The position numbers and the translations under genes were made by a program. From JBCDAP01 sp038747915 (GTDB lineage: Bacteria > Planctomycetota > Phycisphaerae > Phycisphaerales > UBA1924), in assembly GCA_038747915.1 (NCBI GenBank), contig JBCDJJ010000051.1, positions 1 through 25,305 of the forward strand: a stretch of 25,305 nucleotides of DNA, in the 5' to 3' direction. The notes under the pieces were generated by a model. The model was not told the origin of the DNA and searched no databases. It saw only the letters and a list, made by a program, of their open reading frames with translations. Shown piece by piece: positions 14,868 through 22,297 of the stretch (its first letter is position 1; every line of letters starts with the position of its first letter).

Positions 14868-15332
14868 ATGCGATTGGAGCCGCTCCTCCGCCCCGAGGAT
14901 GGGATGCTGCTGGCCGACCTCGCCGACCGGGCGGCGTTGTTCCGTGCCGTCGCGGAGGCCGCAGCGGGTCGCCTGAGCAACGAGGGGGCCGATCGCCTGT
15001 TCGCGGTGCTCGAGGAGCGCGAGCAGCGGTACCCGACCTCGACGCCCGAGGGCGTGGCGTTCCCCCACGCGATGGTCGCCGAGATCGAGCAGACGCTGGT
15101 GCTCCCTGTGCTTGCCAAGCCCGCGGTGAGCTTCGGCGTGGCTGGGCACCCGCCGAGCGATGTGGTGTTCGCGATTTTCGGGGCCGAGAGCAAGCCTTTT
15201 CAGCATGTGCAGCTGCTCGCCAGGCTGGCCCGCATCGTGCGCACCTCGGGTGCGCTCGATCGGCTGCGCGGCGCCGGGAGCGGCGTCGACCTCGTCGAAC
15301 GGCTCATCGCCGAGGACCGCACCCATGCCTGA
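14868..15332 (+). CDS. PTS EIIA type-2 (PtsN/fructose-type) domain protein
   Basis: A 154-residue stand-alone PTS IIA domain. His67 in TPEGVAFPHAMV is the phospho-accepting histidine in its usual setting, and His113 (KPFQHVQLLARL) matches the second conserved histidine. RLSNEGADRLFAVLEEREQRYPT precedes it as in the family. No sugar permease, HPr or Enzyme I is in the window, so a regulatory role like PtsN is likelier than sugar import. ATG at 14868 is used because the conserved fold begins there; the open frame to 14766 looks non-coding. No strong ribosome site is visible. Its 3' end overlaps the following PII-like gene by 8 bp, so the two are translationally linked. Confidence 0.88.
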   Translation: MRLEPLLRPEDGMLLADLADRAALFRAVAEAAAGRLSNEGADRLFAVLEEREQRYPTSTPEGVAFPHAMVAEIEQTLVLPVLAKPAVSFGVAGHPPSDVVFAIFGAESKPFQHVQLLARLARIVRTSGALDRLRGAGSGVDLVERLIAEDRTHA

Positions 15333-15675
15333 CGAACCCGGCGGCGGGGACGCCGGCGATCGTCGCGTCCTGCTGATCATGATCATCTCGAGCCCGAACG
15401 CGCTCGACGATGTGCTGACCGCGATGCTGGACTACGGCGTCGCGGGCACCGTGGTTGAGGCAAAGGGCCTGATGGCGCTGATGCGCGAGGAGATGCCGGT
15501 GTTCGGCGGCCTGGCGTCGATGCTGGGCTCGACCACGGGCAGCAAGGTGATCCTCTCGCTCACCACCGCGAAGCTGGTCGAACAGATCTTTGGCTTCATC
15601 GATTCGGAGATGAAAGCGAAGGAGCGGCCGCTCGCGTTCACAGTGCCCGTCGACTCGGTTCGAGCCGCGTCGTAA
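15325..15675 (+). CDS. PII-like signalling protein, translationally coupled to EIIA
   Basis: A 116-residue protein with a ferredoxin-like alternation: VLLIMIISSPNALDDVLTAML, a turn GVAGTVVEAKGLM, a loop region, then VILSLTTAKLVEQIFGFID and a final strand LAFTVPVDSV. This order resembles PII-superfamily trimers of the non-classical type. The classical uridylylated T-loop tyrosine and GlnB signature are not present, so nitrogen sensing should not be assumed. ATG at 15325 lies 8 bp inside the end of the EIIA gene. The pairing of a PTS-type phosphoprotein with a PII-like protein suggests a small metabolic-status switch, but its target is not in the window. Confidence 0.65.
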   Translation: MPDEPGGGDAGDRRVLLIMIISSPNALDDVLTAMLDYGVAGTVVEAKGLMALMREEMPVFGGLASMLGSTTGSKVILSLTTAKLVEQIFGFIDSEMKAKERPLAFTVPVDSVRAAS

Positions 15676-15765
15676 AAACCTGTAGCGCGAATCGGTACAA
15701 CCCGAATCAGTCCACCTCGTCGGGGGTGGCATGCGATACGAGAGTCACCTCGACGTCGACATCTC

Positions 15766-15783
15766 CACCCATATTTGTGGGTG
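15766..15783. promoter_or_regulatory. Short inverted repeat upstream of the hybrid kinase
   Basis: CACCCA-N6-TGGGTG, 27 bp before the kinase start, in the 135-bp gap after the PII-like gene. It could be an operator or a small leader hairpin; the six-base arms make chance a real possibility. Confidence 0.25.
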
Positions 15784-15810
15784 AACCGTGCGCTTTCGTA
15801 CAGGCGGCCG

Positions 15811-18213
15811 ATGAGACGGCCAATGCACGGTTCGATTCGCCACAAGTTGTTGCTCGCGATGGGGCTCATCTCGGCGCTCCTCGTGGTGACCGCTGTCGTC
15901 GAGTACGCGCAGGTGATCAACATCCGGAACGCGACCGAGGAGGCGTTCACAGTCGCCGAGCCCCTCAACGAGCGCGCATACGAGATCGAGATCAACACCA
16001 ACCGGCTCGGCCTCGAGGTGCTCGGGTTCTTGCACGACCGCAGCGAGAGCCACCTCGACCACGTGCGGAAACACACCGCTGGCCTCGAGGCGAGCGTCGG
16101 CGAGTTCCGATCGATCGTGGCATCGGCATCGGATGCATACTCGGCGCCGCAAGGGATTATCGACCAGGTTGAGTCCAGACTCGGCAACTACCGAGCACTC
16201 GCCTGGGATCTCGTCGACATCCAGCGCACCCAGGACGCGTCGATGACGAGCCTGCTGGCGTCGCTCAGCCGAATCGACGTCATCCTCGATGATCAGCTCC
16301 AGCCGCTTCTCGACCGGGACGGGCCGGATGCGCCGCACCGGCTCGCTGCAGCGATGGAGCTCGAAGTGAACGCGAACGGGCTCGCGAAGGGCATCGTGGG
16401 TTTCCTGCGAACACGCGACCCGATCCACGAAGACCGCGTCACGAAGGATCGGTCAGACTTTCTCTACTGGCTCGGCGAGTATCGTGCCCTCGAGTTGACG
16501 CCAGCCGAGTTGCTACTGCTCGATCAGATCGAGGATGAGTTCGGGGATCTGGCCAACGAGGCCGAGGCCGCGATCGAGATCACGCGGACGATCACCGAGA
16601 AGCTCGATCTGTTTATTCGTCTCCGCGAAGAGATCGATGTGATGCTCGAGGATTCTCTTCTCGAGGTCACCCATTCAATCCTTGTGTCGGCAAACCAGAG
16701 AGTTGAGCGGACGGAACAGAACGCGAATGCCACCATTTTGACATTTGTTGGTCTCAAGATCGCCTTTGCGGTGGTGATCGGGGTGCTGCTGTTGCGCACG
16801 TTCGTGCGCCCGGTGATCGCCCTCACCTCGGCGGCACGACGGTTCGCGGGGGGTGAGCTGGAGTGTTACGTCGACATCACGACGAACGATGAGCTTGGCG
16901 AACTCGGGCGGACCTTCAACCAGATGGTCGATTCACGCCACGAGATCGAGCGCACGAAAGAGATCGCTCGACAGGCCACGCTCGAGCGCGACCGGTCCGC
17001 CGCAGCGAACCATGCCAAAAGCGAGTTCTTGGCGAACATGAGCCACGAGATTCGCACGCCGATGAGCGCGATCCTCGGGTACGCCGAGATCCTTGAGCGA
17101 TCCAAGGAGGACGAGGTCAGCAAAGACCAGATCGATCACGCGATCCGTGCCATTCGGTCGAACGGGCACCACCTGCTCGAGGTCATCAACGACATCCTCG
17201 ATCTCTCGAAGATCGAGGCGGGCCGGGTCGACATCGAGCGGATCGCGACCGACCCCGTGCGGATCGTCGAGGAGGTCGCATCGGTCGTCCGGCCGCGCGC
17301 CGGGGAGAAGGACCTGGACCTGTCGGTGCGGTACGACACGCCACTCCCGAAGGAGATCGCGTCGGACCCCACGCGGCTGCGGCAGATCCTCGTGAATCTG
17401 GTGGGGAACGCGATCAAGTTCACCGAGCGCGGCGGGGTCACAATCCACGCCTCGTGCGACGCCGAGGCCCAGGCCATCAGCTTCAGTGTGGTCGATACCG
17501 GCATCGGCATGTCGCCCGAGCAGCGTGCCCGCATCACGCGATTCGAGGCGTTCACACAGGCCGACACGAGTACGGTCCGCCGGTTCGGTGGCACGGGACT
17601 CGGGCTGCGGATCGCGAACGCGTACGCGCGCATGCTGGGTGGCGGGCTCGAGGTTCAATCGGTCGAGGGCAAGGGGAGTACGTTCACCGTGACCGTGGAG
17701 ACCGGCGACCTGTCGGGACAAGAGATGACTCGTCCCCGGGTGCTGCCGGACAACGAGGTCCGCACGACCACCGGGCGCGGGAGCACGCCGGGCCAGTCCA
17801 CCGACCTCCCACGGCTCGACGGCCTGCACATCCTGCTCACCGACGACGGGCCGGACAACCGCCGGCTCATCACCTTCTACCTGGAGAAAGCCGGCGCGCG
17901 GATCACCGTGCGGGAGAATGGGCAGGAGGCGGTCGACTTCATCGAGTCCGCGAGCACGAGTGAGCTGCCCGACATCCTCCTTATGGACATGCAGATGCCG
18001 GTGCTCGATGGGTACGAGGCGACGCGGCGGCTCCGCGCGATGGGATGCACGCGGCCGATCATCGCGCTCACCGCGCATGCCATGTCGGGCGACCGCGAGC
18101 GGTGCCTGGAGGCGGGGTGCGACGACTACCAGTCCAAGCCGCTCAACCGCACCAAACTCCTCACGGCGTGCAAAGAGTGGAACCAGCGCAGCGAGAACCG
18201 CCAAGCGGCGTAG
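15811..18213 (+). CDS. Hybrid sensor histidine kinase with C-terminal receiver
   Basis: An 800-residue inner-membrane protein. TM1 is about 13-31, a long helical periplasmic sensor spans about 35-308, TM2 is about 309-328, HAMP is about 328-382, and a short coiled linker follows. HisKA has His412 in FLANMSHEIRTPMSAILGY. The ATPase domain has the N box LVNLVGNAIKF (Asn533), G1 DTGIGM (562-567) and G2 GGTGLGL (593-599). The receiver (about 672-790) has Asp678-Asp679, phospho-acceptor Asp726 (LLMDMQMPVLDG), Thr754 (ALTAHAM) and Lys776 (SKP). All phosphorelay residues are intact; no Hpt domain is fused. The sensor is all-helical with two similar halves, like CHASE3/four-helix-bundle sensors. ATG at 15811 puts the basic MRRPMHGSIRHK just before TM1; the longer TTG start at 15775 is less likely. 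No partner regulator is adjacent. Confidence 0.93.
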   Translation: MRRPMHGSIRHKLLLAMGLISALLVVTAVVEYAQVINIRNATEEAFTVAEPLNERAYEIEINTNRLGLEVLGFLHDRSESHLDHVRKHTAGLEASVGEFRSIVASASDAYSAPQGIIDQVESRLGNYRALAWDLVDIQRTQDASMTSLLASLSRIDVILDDQLQPLLDRDGPDAPHRLAAAMELEVNANGLAKGIVGFLRTRDPIHEDRVTKDRSDFLYWLGEYRALELTPAELLLLDQIEDEFGDLANEAEAAIEITRTITEKLDLFIRLREEIDVMLEDSLLEVTHSILVSANQRVERTEQNANATILTFVGLKIAFAVVIGVLLLRTFVRPVIALTSAARRFAGGELECYVDITTNDELGELGRTFNQMVDSRHEIERTKEIARQATLERDRSAAANHAKSEFLANMSHEIRTPMSAILGYAEILERSKEDEVSKDQIDHAIRAIRSNGHHLLEVINDILDLSKIEAGRVDIERIATDPVRIVEEVASVVRPRAGEKDLDLSVRYDTPLPKEIASDPTRLRQILVNLVGNAIKFTERGGVTIHASCDAEAQAISFSVVDTGIGMSPEQRARITRFEAFTQADTSTVRRFGGTGLGLRIANAYARMLGGGLEVQSVEGKGSTFTVTVETGDLSGQEMTRPRVLPDNEVRTTTGRGSTPGQSTDLPRLDGLHILLTDDGPDNRRLITFYLEKAGARITVRENGQEAVDFIESASTSELPDILLMDMQMPVLDGYEATRRLRAMGCTRPIIALTAHAMSGDRERCLEAGCDDYQSKPLNRTKLLTACKEWNQRSENRQAA

Positions 18214-18228
18214 CAACGCAGCACGCGC

Positions 18229-19341
18229 TCACTGCGGGGCCACCTGGACCGCGCACTCCCCCGATGCCGAGGCGGCGCGAAAGCCCTCGAGAAACACAGC
18301 GACATCGAACCCATCGAGCCCATTGCCGGGCGCGAAGTCGTAGGCGGCGCAGTCGATGGGCTCTGGGGCCGCCACTGCGGCACGATCGAACATACTGGTC
18401 CACGCGTCGAGGTAGATGTTTTCACCGTCGAGGTTCCTGGGCAGGAACTCGTCGACGACAATCGCCGAGTGCGCGGCGCCGTTGGTGATCGTTCGGGTGC
18501 TCGTGAGCATGTGGCTCGTCAGCCCGCTCACATCTCGCCCATCGACGACCTGGATCGCGCCGAACTGCTCGAGCCCGATGATCCGCTGGTTGGCGAAGAA
18601 GCCCGCAGCGGTCCGGTCGTCGACATGCGTGAACGCAAAGATGCGCTCCGGCGGCGTCACCTGATCCCAGAAGACCCACGGCGCGGTGCCGAGCCCCTGC
18701 ACGAAGTCGCCGGGGCCAGCAAAGATGAAGGCACCGGCAAGAGGGAACTGTTTTGTGAGGAACACCGCGTGCCCTGCGCCCTGCGAGTGTCCACCCGCGA
18801 CGATGCGCGACCACCGGAGCCCGCCCGTGGGCGTGAGGTAGTCGCCCCAGCCTTCATCGGGATGGGCCGCGGCCAAGGACTCGAGCACCTTCACGGTGCG
18901 GTTGACGATGCTGTTCGCCTCGTCGACCTCGAAGTCGGGGAACAGATCCTCACCGAAAAGGCGTTCGCGGCGGATCGCCTCGGGCAGGCCTGGATCCTGG
19001 GAGTTGGTGGTGATGTCGTTGACCGGCGGCCAGCTCGGGTAGGTCAGCGCGAGCGCGTCGTACCCTCGCTCACCGGATCGGATCGTGAGCTCGGTGTACT
19101 GGGCTGGGGCCGCGCCGCTCCCCGGGAACCAGAGAAAGAGCAGCCCGTGACCATCAACACTCGGATCCGTCGCCACGAAGTGATCCTTGGTCACCACACC
19201 GGCGTTCGGCAGCTCCACCTCGATGATGCCGGGATCGGTCGCCAGGGGATCGACAAAGCGCGTGACAACCTCCGCCTGTGAGAGACCCGCGGGCACAGCG
19301 AGAAGAAGTGGCAGGGCCACAGCGGCCGGGTGCGTGCGCAT
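18229..19341 (-). CDS. Secreted alpha/beta hydrolase with degenerate dockerin-like tail
   Basis: A 370-residue protein with a signal peptide (about 1-23, cut after GLSQA). The alpha/beta hydrolase core has LLFLWFPGSG as the oxyanion-hole region and VAGGHSQGAGHAVFL with nucleophile Ser186. An Asp in FAFTHVDDRTAAG and a His in ITNGAAHSAIVV are likely triad members. The pattern resembles the BPSS1187-like lipase/esterase group; the substrate is unknown. The last ~35 residues, CAAYDFAPGNGLDGFDVAVF and on to Cys, recall the EF-hand-like 'DxNGDGxxxFFDVxxFLxxF' tails of Phycisphaerae exported proteins, in degenerate form. ATG at 19341 has AGGAG 7 nt upstream. The gene is transcribed away from the left repeat of the ssrA island; the 143 bp between them hold no visible gene. 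Confidence 0.85.
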   Translation of the reverse strand: MRTHPAAVALPLLLAVPAGLSQAEVVTRFVDPLATDPGIIEVELPNAGVVTKDHFVATDPSVDGHGLLFLWFPGSGAAPAQYTELTIRSGERGYDALALTYPSWPPVNDITTNSQDPGLPEAIRRERLFGEDLFPDFEVDEANSIVNRTVKVLESLAAAHPDEGWGDYLTPTGGLRWSRIVAGGHSQGAGHAVFLTKQFPLAGAFIFAGPGDFVQGLGTAPWVFWDQVTPPERIFAFTHVDDRTAAGFFANQRIIGLEQFGAIQVVDGRDVSGLTSHMLTSTRTITNGAAHSAIVVDEFLPRNLDGENIYLDAWTSMFDRAAVAAPEPIDCAAYDFAPGNGLDGFDVAVFLEGFRAASASGECAVQVAPQ

Positions 19342-19484
19342 GGCTCGGCTCCTATCACGGCCGAACCAACACCCCGGCCGACCGCGGAGAGAACGCACTC
19401 GGAGATCGGATCTTGCGTCGATGACCAGAGAAATCCGTGCGGATCTCGCGGGGGGAAAGACCAACCGCGGGTCATGACTCAGAA

Positions 19485-19513
19485 GTAGTGGAGCCGGGGG
19501 GAATCGAACCCCC
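19485..19513 (-). repeat. Left attachment repeat: copy of the tmRNA 3' end
   Basis: A 29-bp sequence identical to 22695-22723. On the minus strand it reads as a T-arm (GGGGGTTCGATTCCCCC) followed by the acceptor strand CGGCTCC and A. No D-arm, anticodon arm or matching 5' acceptor strand follows, so it is a fragment and not a tRNA. It should be the old 3' end of ssrA displaced by insertion (distal att site). Confidence 0.88.
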
Positions 19514-19553
19514 CTCCGAAATCGCGTCTGGCGGCATCGTAGAGCGGGGGTAC

Positions 19554-19736
19554 GCACATGAGCACATACACGAATCGCGGCAAATCGACGATGTCATCCT
19601 CGCGTGGTCTCACCTGCCGCTCGAGACGAGGTCGTCGATCGCCACGCTCGCCCGGATGCTTGGCGGGCGAGTTGGTGCAGAGCGACAGATGCGGGTTGCT
19701 GGTGAAGGAGTTTGTGCGAGCATACCCCCGACATAA
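19554..19736 (+). pseudogene. Possible remnant of a small integrase-associated protein
   Basis: The frame reads ...HIHESRQIDDVILAWSHLP followed by LETRSSIATLARML and then less protein-like sequence to a TAA at 19734. The 'dvi.aW..LP...r..I..L' pattern reminds me of a short protein often found beside planctomycete phage-type integrases, but this is memory, not a search. No credible start codon or ribosome site exists in frame within the island; upstream the frame runs into the attachment repeat. It is read as a fragment. Confidence 0.3.
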
Positions 19737-19755
19737 TTCGCACGACAGATAGAAT
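19728..19755 (+). promoter_or_regulatory. Putative promoter giving a leaderless methyltransferase mRNA
   Basis: CCGACA (19728-19733), 16 bp, then TAGAAT (19750-19755). The expected start site, about 7 nt later, falls on the A of the methyltransferase ATG (19762). There is no ribosome binding site before that ATG, which fits a leaderless transcript. Inferred from sequence only. Confidence 0.5.
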
Positions 19756-19761
19756 ACCCTA

Positions 19762-20982
19762 ATGGCATGTGATCGAAAGCGAACACCTAGAGTCGTCGAT
19801 CTGTTCTGCGGATCGGGCGGTCTGTCTCTCGGGCTCGTGGACGCGGGCTTCGAGTCCGTCCAGGCGTTTGATAACTGGCCTGTTGCCGTCGCGACCTTCA
19901 GCCGGAACTTCGGAGACCATGTCGGCGAGTCCGATCTCACCGACGCACCGAACTTACCTCGGTGTGACGTGATCGCCGGAGGCCCGCCGTGTCAGGGCTT
20001 TTCCTCCGCAGGTCGCCGCAACGCCGACGACGAGCGGAACTCCCTGGTCCGTGCGTTCGCGTCGATCATCGCCAACCACCAACCGAAGGCTTTTGTGTTC
20101 GAGAACGTCGAGGGCTTCCTCACAACCGGCCGAGGCTGCTATGTCCGCGACCTTCTGGAGCCGCTGCTCGGCGCCGGCTACCTGATCCACCTCCGAAAGG
20201 TGAACGCCGCAAACTTCGGCGTCCCCCAGCATCGGAAGCGGGTCGTTGCGATCGGTGGTCTTGGGTTCGATCCCGGCTTCCCAGATTGGACTCACCGCGC
20301 CTTCGGAGCTCCGGGGGCCCACCTCGCCGCGAACGGTCACCCTCCGACGCCAACGCTGGGTGACGCGATTGGCAGTCTTCCCGAGCCTACGACCGAAGCA
20401 CCTGGGCCGCTCCCCGATCATTGGTATCGCCCGCTCTCCGGAGATGACCTAGAGCGAGCGAGGCTCCTCAATCCAGGTCAGACGATGCGAGACCTCCCCG
20501 AGGAACTGTGGCACGAGTCGTATCGCAAGCGAGCGCTCCGCCGCGTGATGGACGGGATGCCCGTCGAGAAGCGAGGCGGTGCCCCCGCCGGCGTGCGCCG
20601 ACTGCGTGAGGATGAACCGAGCAAGGCGATCACCGGCGGTTCTCTCCGCGACTTCCTGCATCCCACCGAGGATCGCTCGCTCACCGTGCGGGAGGCAGCT
20701 CGCGTACAAACCTATCCCGACTGGTTTGAGTTCGAGGGCAACCAGGCCGACCGGATCCAGATGATCGGAAACAGTGTGCCAGTGAAACTCGCCAGCGCGA
20801 TCGGCTCTTCGCTGATGAAGCGTCTCCCCAGTCGCTCTTCAAAACCATCCGGCACCGGTGAGTTGCTCTCGTTCGTGCCCACGCTCTCCACGGGCATGAG
20901 CCCGGCCCTTGCCGAGACTTACCGACTCGTCGCGTCAGAGTTCGGAGGGGGCCTTCTTGAGGAGCCGTTGCTTTGGGCCTAA
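19762..20982 (+). CDS. DNA cytosine-5 methyltransferase (type II R-M system)
   Basis: A 406-residue enzyme that methylates C5 of cytosine in a specific site, protecting host DNA from the partner nuclease. Motifs in order: I VVDLFCGSGGLSLGL (11-25), IV with catalytic Cys77 in AGGPPCQGFSS (72-82), VI FENVEGF (113-119), VIII FGVPQHRKRVV (152-162), a target-recognition region of about 165-290, IX LTVREAARVQTYPDWF (307-322) and X MIGNSVP (334-340). All catalytic motifs are present, so it should be active. Translation likely starts directly at ATG 19762, as no Shine-Dalgarno sequence is visible. The specificity region does not let me name a recognition site. The stop codon overlaps the nuclease gene by 10 bp. 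Confidence 0.95.
   Translation: MACDRKRTPRVVDLFCGSGGLSLGLVDAGFESVQAFDNWPVAVATFSRNFGDHVGESDLTDAPNLPRCDVIAGGPPCQGFSSAGRRNADDERNSLVRAFASIIANHQPKAFVFENVEGFLTTGRGCYVRDLLEPLLGAGYLIHLRKVNAANFGVPQHRKRVVAIGGLGFDPGFPDWTHRAFGAPGAHLAANGHPPTPTLGDAIGSLPEPTTEAPGPLPDHWYRPLSGDDLERARLLNPGQTMRDLPEELWHESYRKRALRRVMDGMPVEKRGGAPAGVRRLREDEPSKAITGGSLRDFLHPTEDRSLTVREAARVQTYPDWFEFEGNQADRIQMIGNSVPVKLASAIGSSLMKRLPSRSSKPSGTGELLSFVPTLSTGMSPALAETYRLVASEFGGGLLEEPLLWA
20959..20964 (+). promoter_or_regulatory. Ribosome binding site for the restriction endonuclease
   Basis: GAGGAG inside the end of the methyltransferase gene, 8 nt before the TTG at 20973. It supports the unusual TTG start overlapping the methyltransferase stop. 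Confidence 0.75.
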
Positions 20983-22025
20983 GCCAGTCACAGAAGACGC
21001 TCATAGAGAAGGCCCGGGTGCTCGGTTCGGGCTCCGATCACTTCACGCTTGATCGCGAGACGTGCTCCTATCTGGTGGGCGTGATCGCCGAGGATCTTGG
21101 TCTCCTCGACCAGTTTCCGGAGATCGGTCGTGGCGTGCCCGGCTTCTATTCGACCGACGCGATCGAGGCGCTACGCATCGACGTTGATTTCTCAACGGTC
21201 GTTGGTCGCCTGTTTGATGCTGACGAGAACGCTGACACCTACTTTTCGTGCCTCGCGAACTTCCACAAGCGGCGGCTGAAGTACCAACGCATCCTCCGGA
21301 CCCAGCCGCTCCCGACGATTGAACAAGTCGGGCCGAGAGGACTCTTGCAGTTCGGATCGCTGAGCCCGCGAGCGCTGACCGCCCTCCTGTTGTGGCGAAA
21401 GTGGATCTACGACATTGACAACCGCGCCGCACAGGAGACCGGCTATCTGTTCGAGCCGATCATCGCTCACGCAATCGGCGGTGCGCCGGTCAGCGCGAAG
21501 CAGAGTCCCGTGAAGCGGGAGGGCGATAAGAAGAAAGGACGCCAGGTCGATTGTATAGTCGAGCAAAGAGCTTATGAGTTCAAGATGCGAGTGACGATCG
21601 CAGCATCGGGGCAGGGTCGTTGGGGCGAAGAACTCCAGTTCCCCAAGGAGTGTCGCCTAAGCGGGTACACGCCGGTGCTCGTTGTGCTCGATCCGACGCC
21701 AAACCCAAAGCTCGACGACCTGACAAAGGCCTTTCTCGCTGAGAAGGGGGAAGTCTACGCGGGCGACGAGGCCTGGAAGCATCTCGACGACATGGCGGGG
21801 CCGACGATGTCGCGCTTCTTGGAGAACTACGTCCGGGGTCCAATCGAATCGCTGCTTGCGGAGGCGAACCAGACCCTGCCTGACTTATACATGAGTCTCG
21901 CCGATCACACGATCACCGTCTCTCTGGGTAACGAGAAGCTCGTAATACCTCGCACGCCTGATACGTCGATCTATGAGGCGGACGAACTGCCAGACGACGC
22001 AGACGACCAACTGCCCGGGGTCTGA
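20973..22025 (+). CDS. Type II restriction endonuclease, PD-(D/E)XK type
   Basis: A 350-residue protein coupled to the methyltransferase. A PD-(D/E)XK core is visible as GRQVDCIVEQRAYEFKMRV: Asp193, then Glu202-X-Lys204, with Glu161 (GYLFEPIIAHAI) upstream as a possible fourth acidic residue. Other conserved-looking blocks are PLPTIEQVGPRGLLQFGSL (113-131), WRKWIYDIDNRAAQETGYLF (141-160), TIAASGQGRWGEELQFP (208-224) and YTPVLVVLDPTPNPKLDDL (232-250). I think it resembles the ApaLI-like family, but I could not confirm this. The TTG start with a good ribosome site inside the methyltransferase gene would keep nuclease synthesis lower than and later than methyltransferase synthesis, a common safeguard. 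The C-terminus is acidic (DELPDDADDQ). Confidence 0.82.
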   Translation: MGLSQSQKTLIEKARVLGSGSDHFTLDRETCSYLVGVIAEDLGLLDQFPEIGRGVPGFYSTDAIEALRIDVDFSTVVGRLFDADENADTYFSCLANFHKRRLKYQRILRTQPLPTIEQVGPRGLLQFGSLSPRALTALLLWRKWIYDIDNRAAQETGYLFEPIIAHAIGGAPVSAKQSPVKREGDKKKGRQVDCIVEQRAYEFKMRVTIAASGQGRWGEELQFPKECRLSGYTPVLVVLDPTPNPKLDDLTKAFLAEKGEVYAGDEAWKHLDDMAGPTMSRFLENYVRGPIESLLAEANQTLPDLYMSLADHTITVSLGNEKLVIPRTPDTSIYEADELPDDADDQLPGV

Positions 22026-22088
22026 CCCCTCGTCAAGCGTCTTCATACTCGGGGAGCTTGGATCGGTAGGGCTGTGATTATCGATCAC

Positions 22089-22110
22089 TTATAATTATAA
22101 TTATGTAATA
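22089..22110. promoter_or_regulatory. AT-only palindrome with tandem TATAAT boxes
   Basis: 22091-22104 is a perfect 14-bp palindrome (ATAATTATAATTAT) in otherwise GC-rich DNA. On the plus strand, TATAAT occurs twice in tandem at 22090-22095 and 22096-22101. No convincing -35 lies at the right distance. It could be a promoter core or regulator site for the small frame that follows, or a replication/recombination-related site of the island. Confidence 0.45.
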
Positions 22111-22297
22111 CGCCATTCCTGGCGAGTTGATCGAAGGACAAGATCTGGTTGCCATCGAAATCGGGGTAAGCCGGCCGGCTCTGATCCGTCATGCTGTTAC
22201 TCGACATCTGCCGCAGCTCAACAGGATGGTGGCGGAGTCCAAGCCCGGAGACTGGTCGGACGAGATCGTCTATCTGCTCATAGGTGCGCCGGTATAG
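22103..22297 (+). pseudogene. Possible ribbon-helix-helix-type small regulator, start apparently broken
   Basis: After ATG at 22103 the next codon is TAA, then 62 sense codons run to TAG at 22295: YAIPGELIEGQDLVAIEIGV, SRPALIRHAVTRHLPQLNRM, then VAESKPGDWSDEIVYLLIGAPV. The run 'IPgEL...d.vA.E.GVSRpALIR.AV.R.L' is close to the helix pattern of ribbon-helix-helix (CopG/Arc-like) DNA-binding proteins, with the first strand cut short. Either codon 2 has become a stop, or translation begins at TTG 22127 without a ribosome site and gives 56 residues. Lying just after the nuclease gene and next to an AT-rich palindrome, it could be a lost regulator or antitoxin of the island. This is a pattern judgement only. 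Confidence 0.35.

Noticed and set aside
16933..18216. A 427-codon minus-strand frame opposite the hybrid kinase
   Set aside because: Antisense shadow of the kinase, whose motifs are all intact.
18229..19557. A 442-residue form of the secreted hydrolase starting at 19557
   Set aside because: The extension translates the attachment repeat and would bury the signal peptide, which begins at ATG 19341 with a good ribosome site.
19485..19575. A possible complete tRNA gene at the left repeat
   Set aside because: Only the T-arm and 3' acceptor strand are present. No 5' strand pairing with CGGCTCC and no anticodon arm could be found in the next 90 bases.
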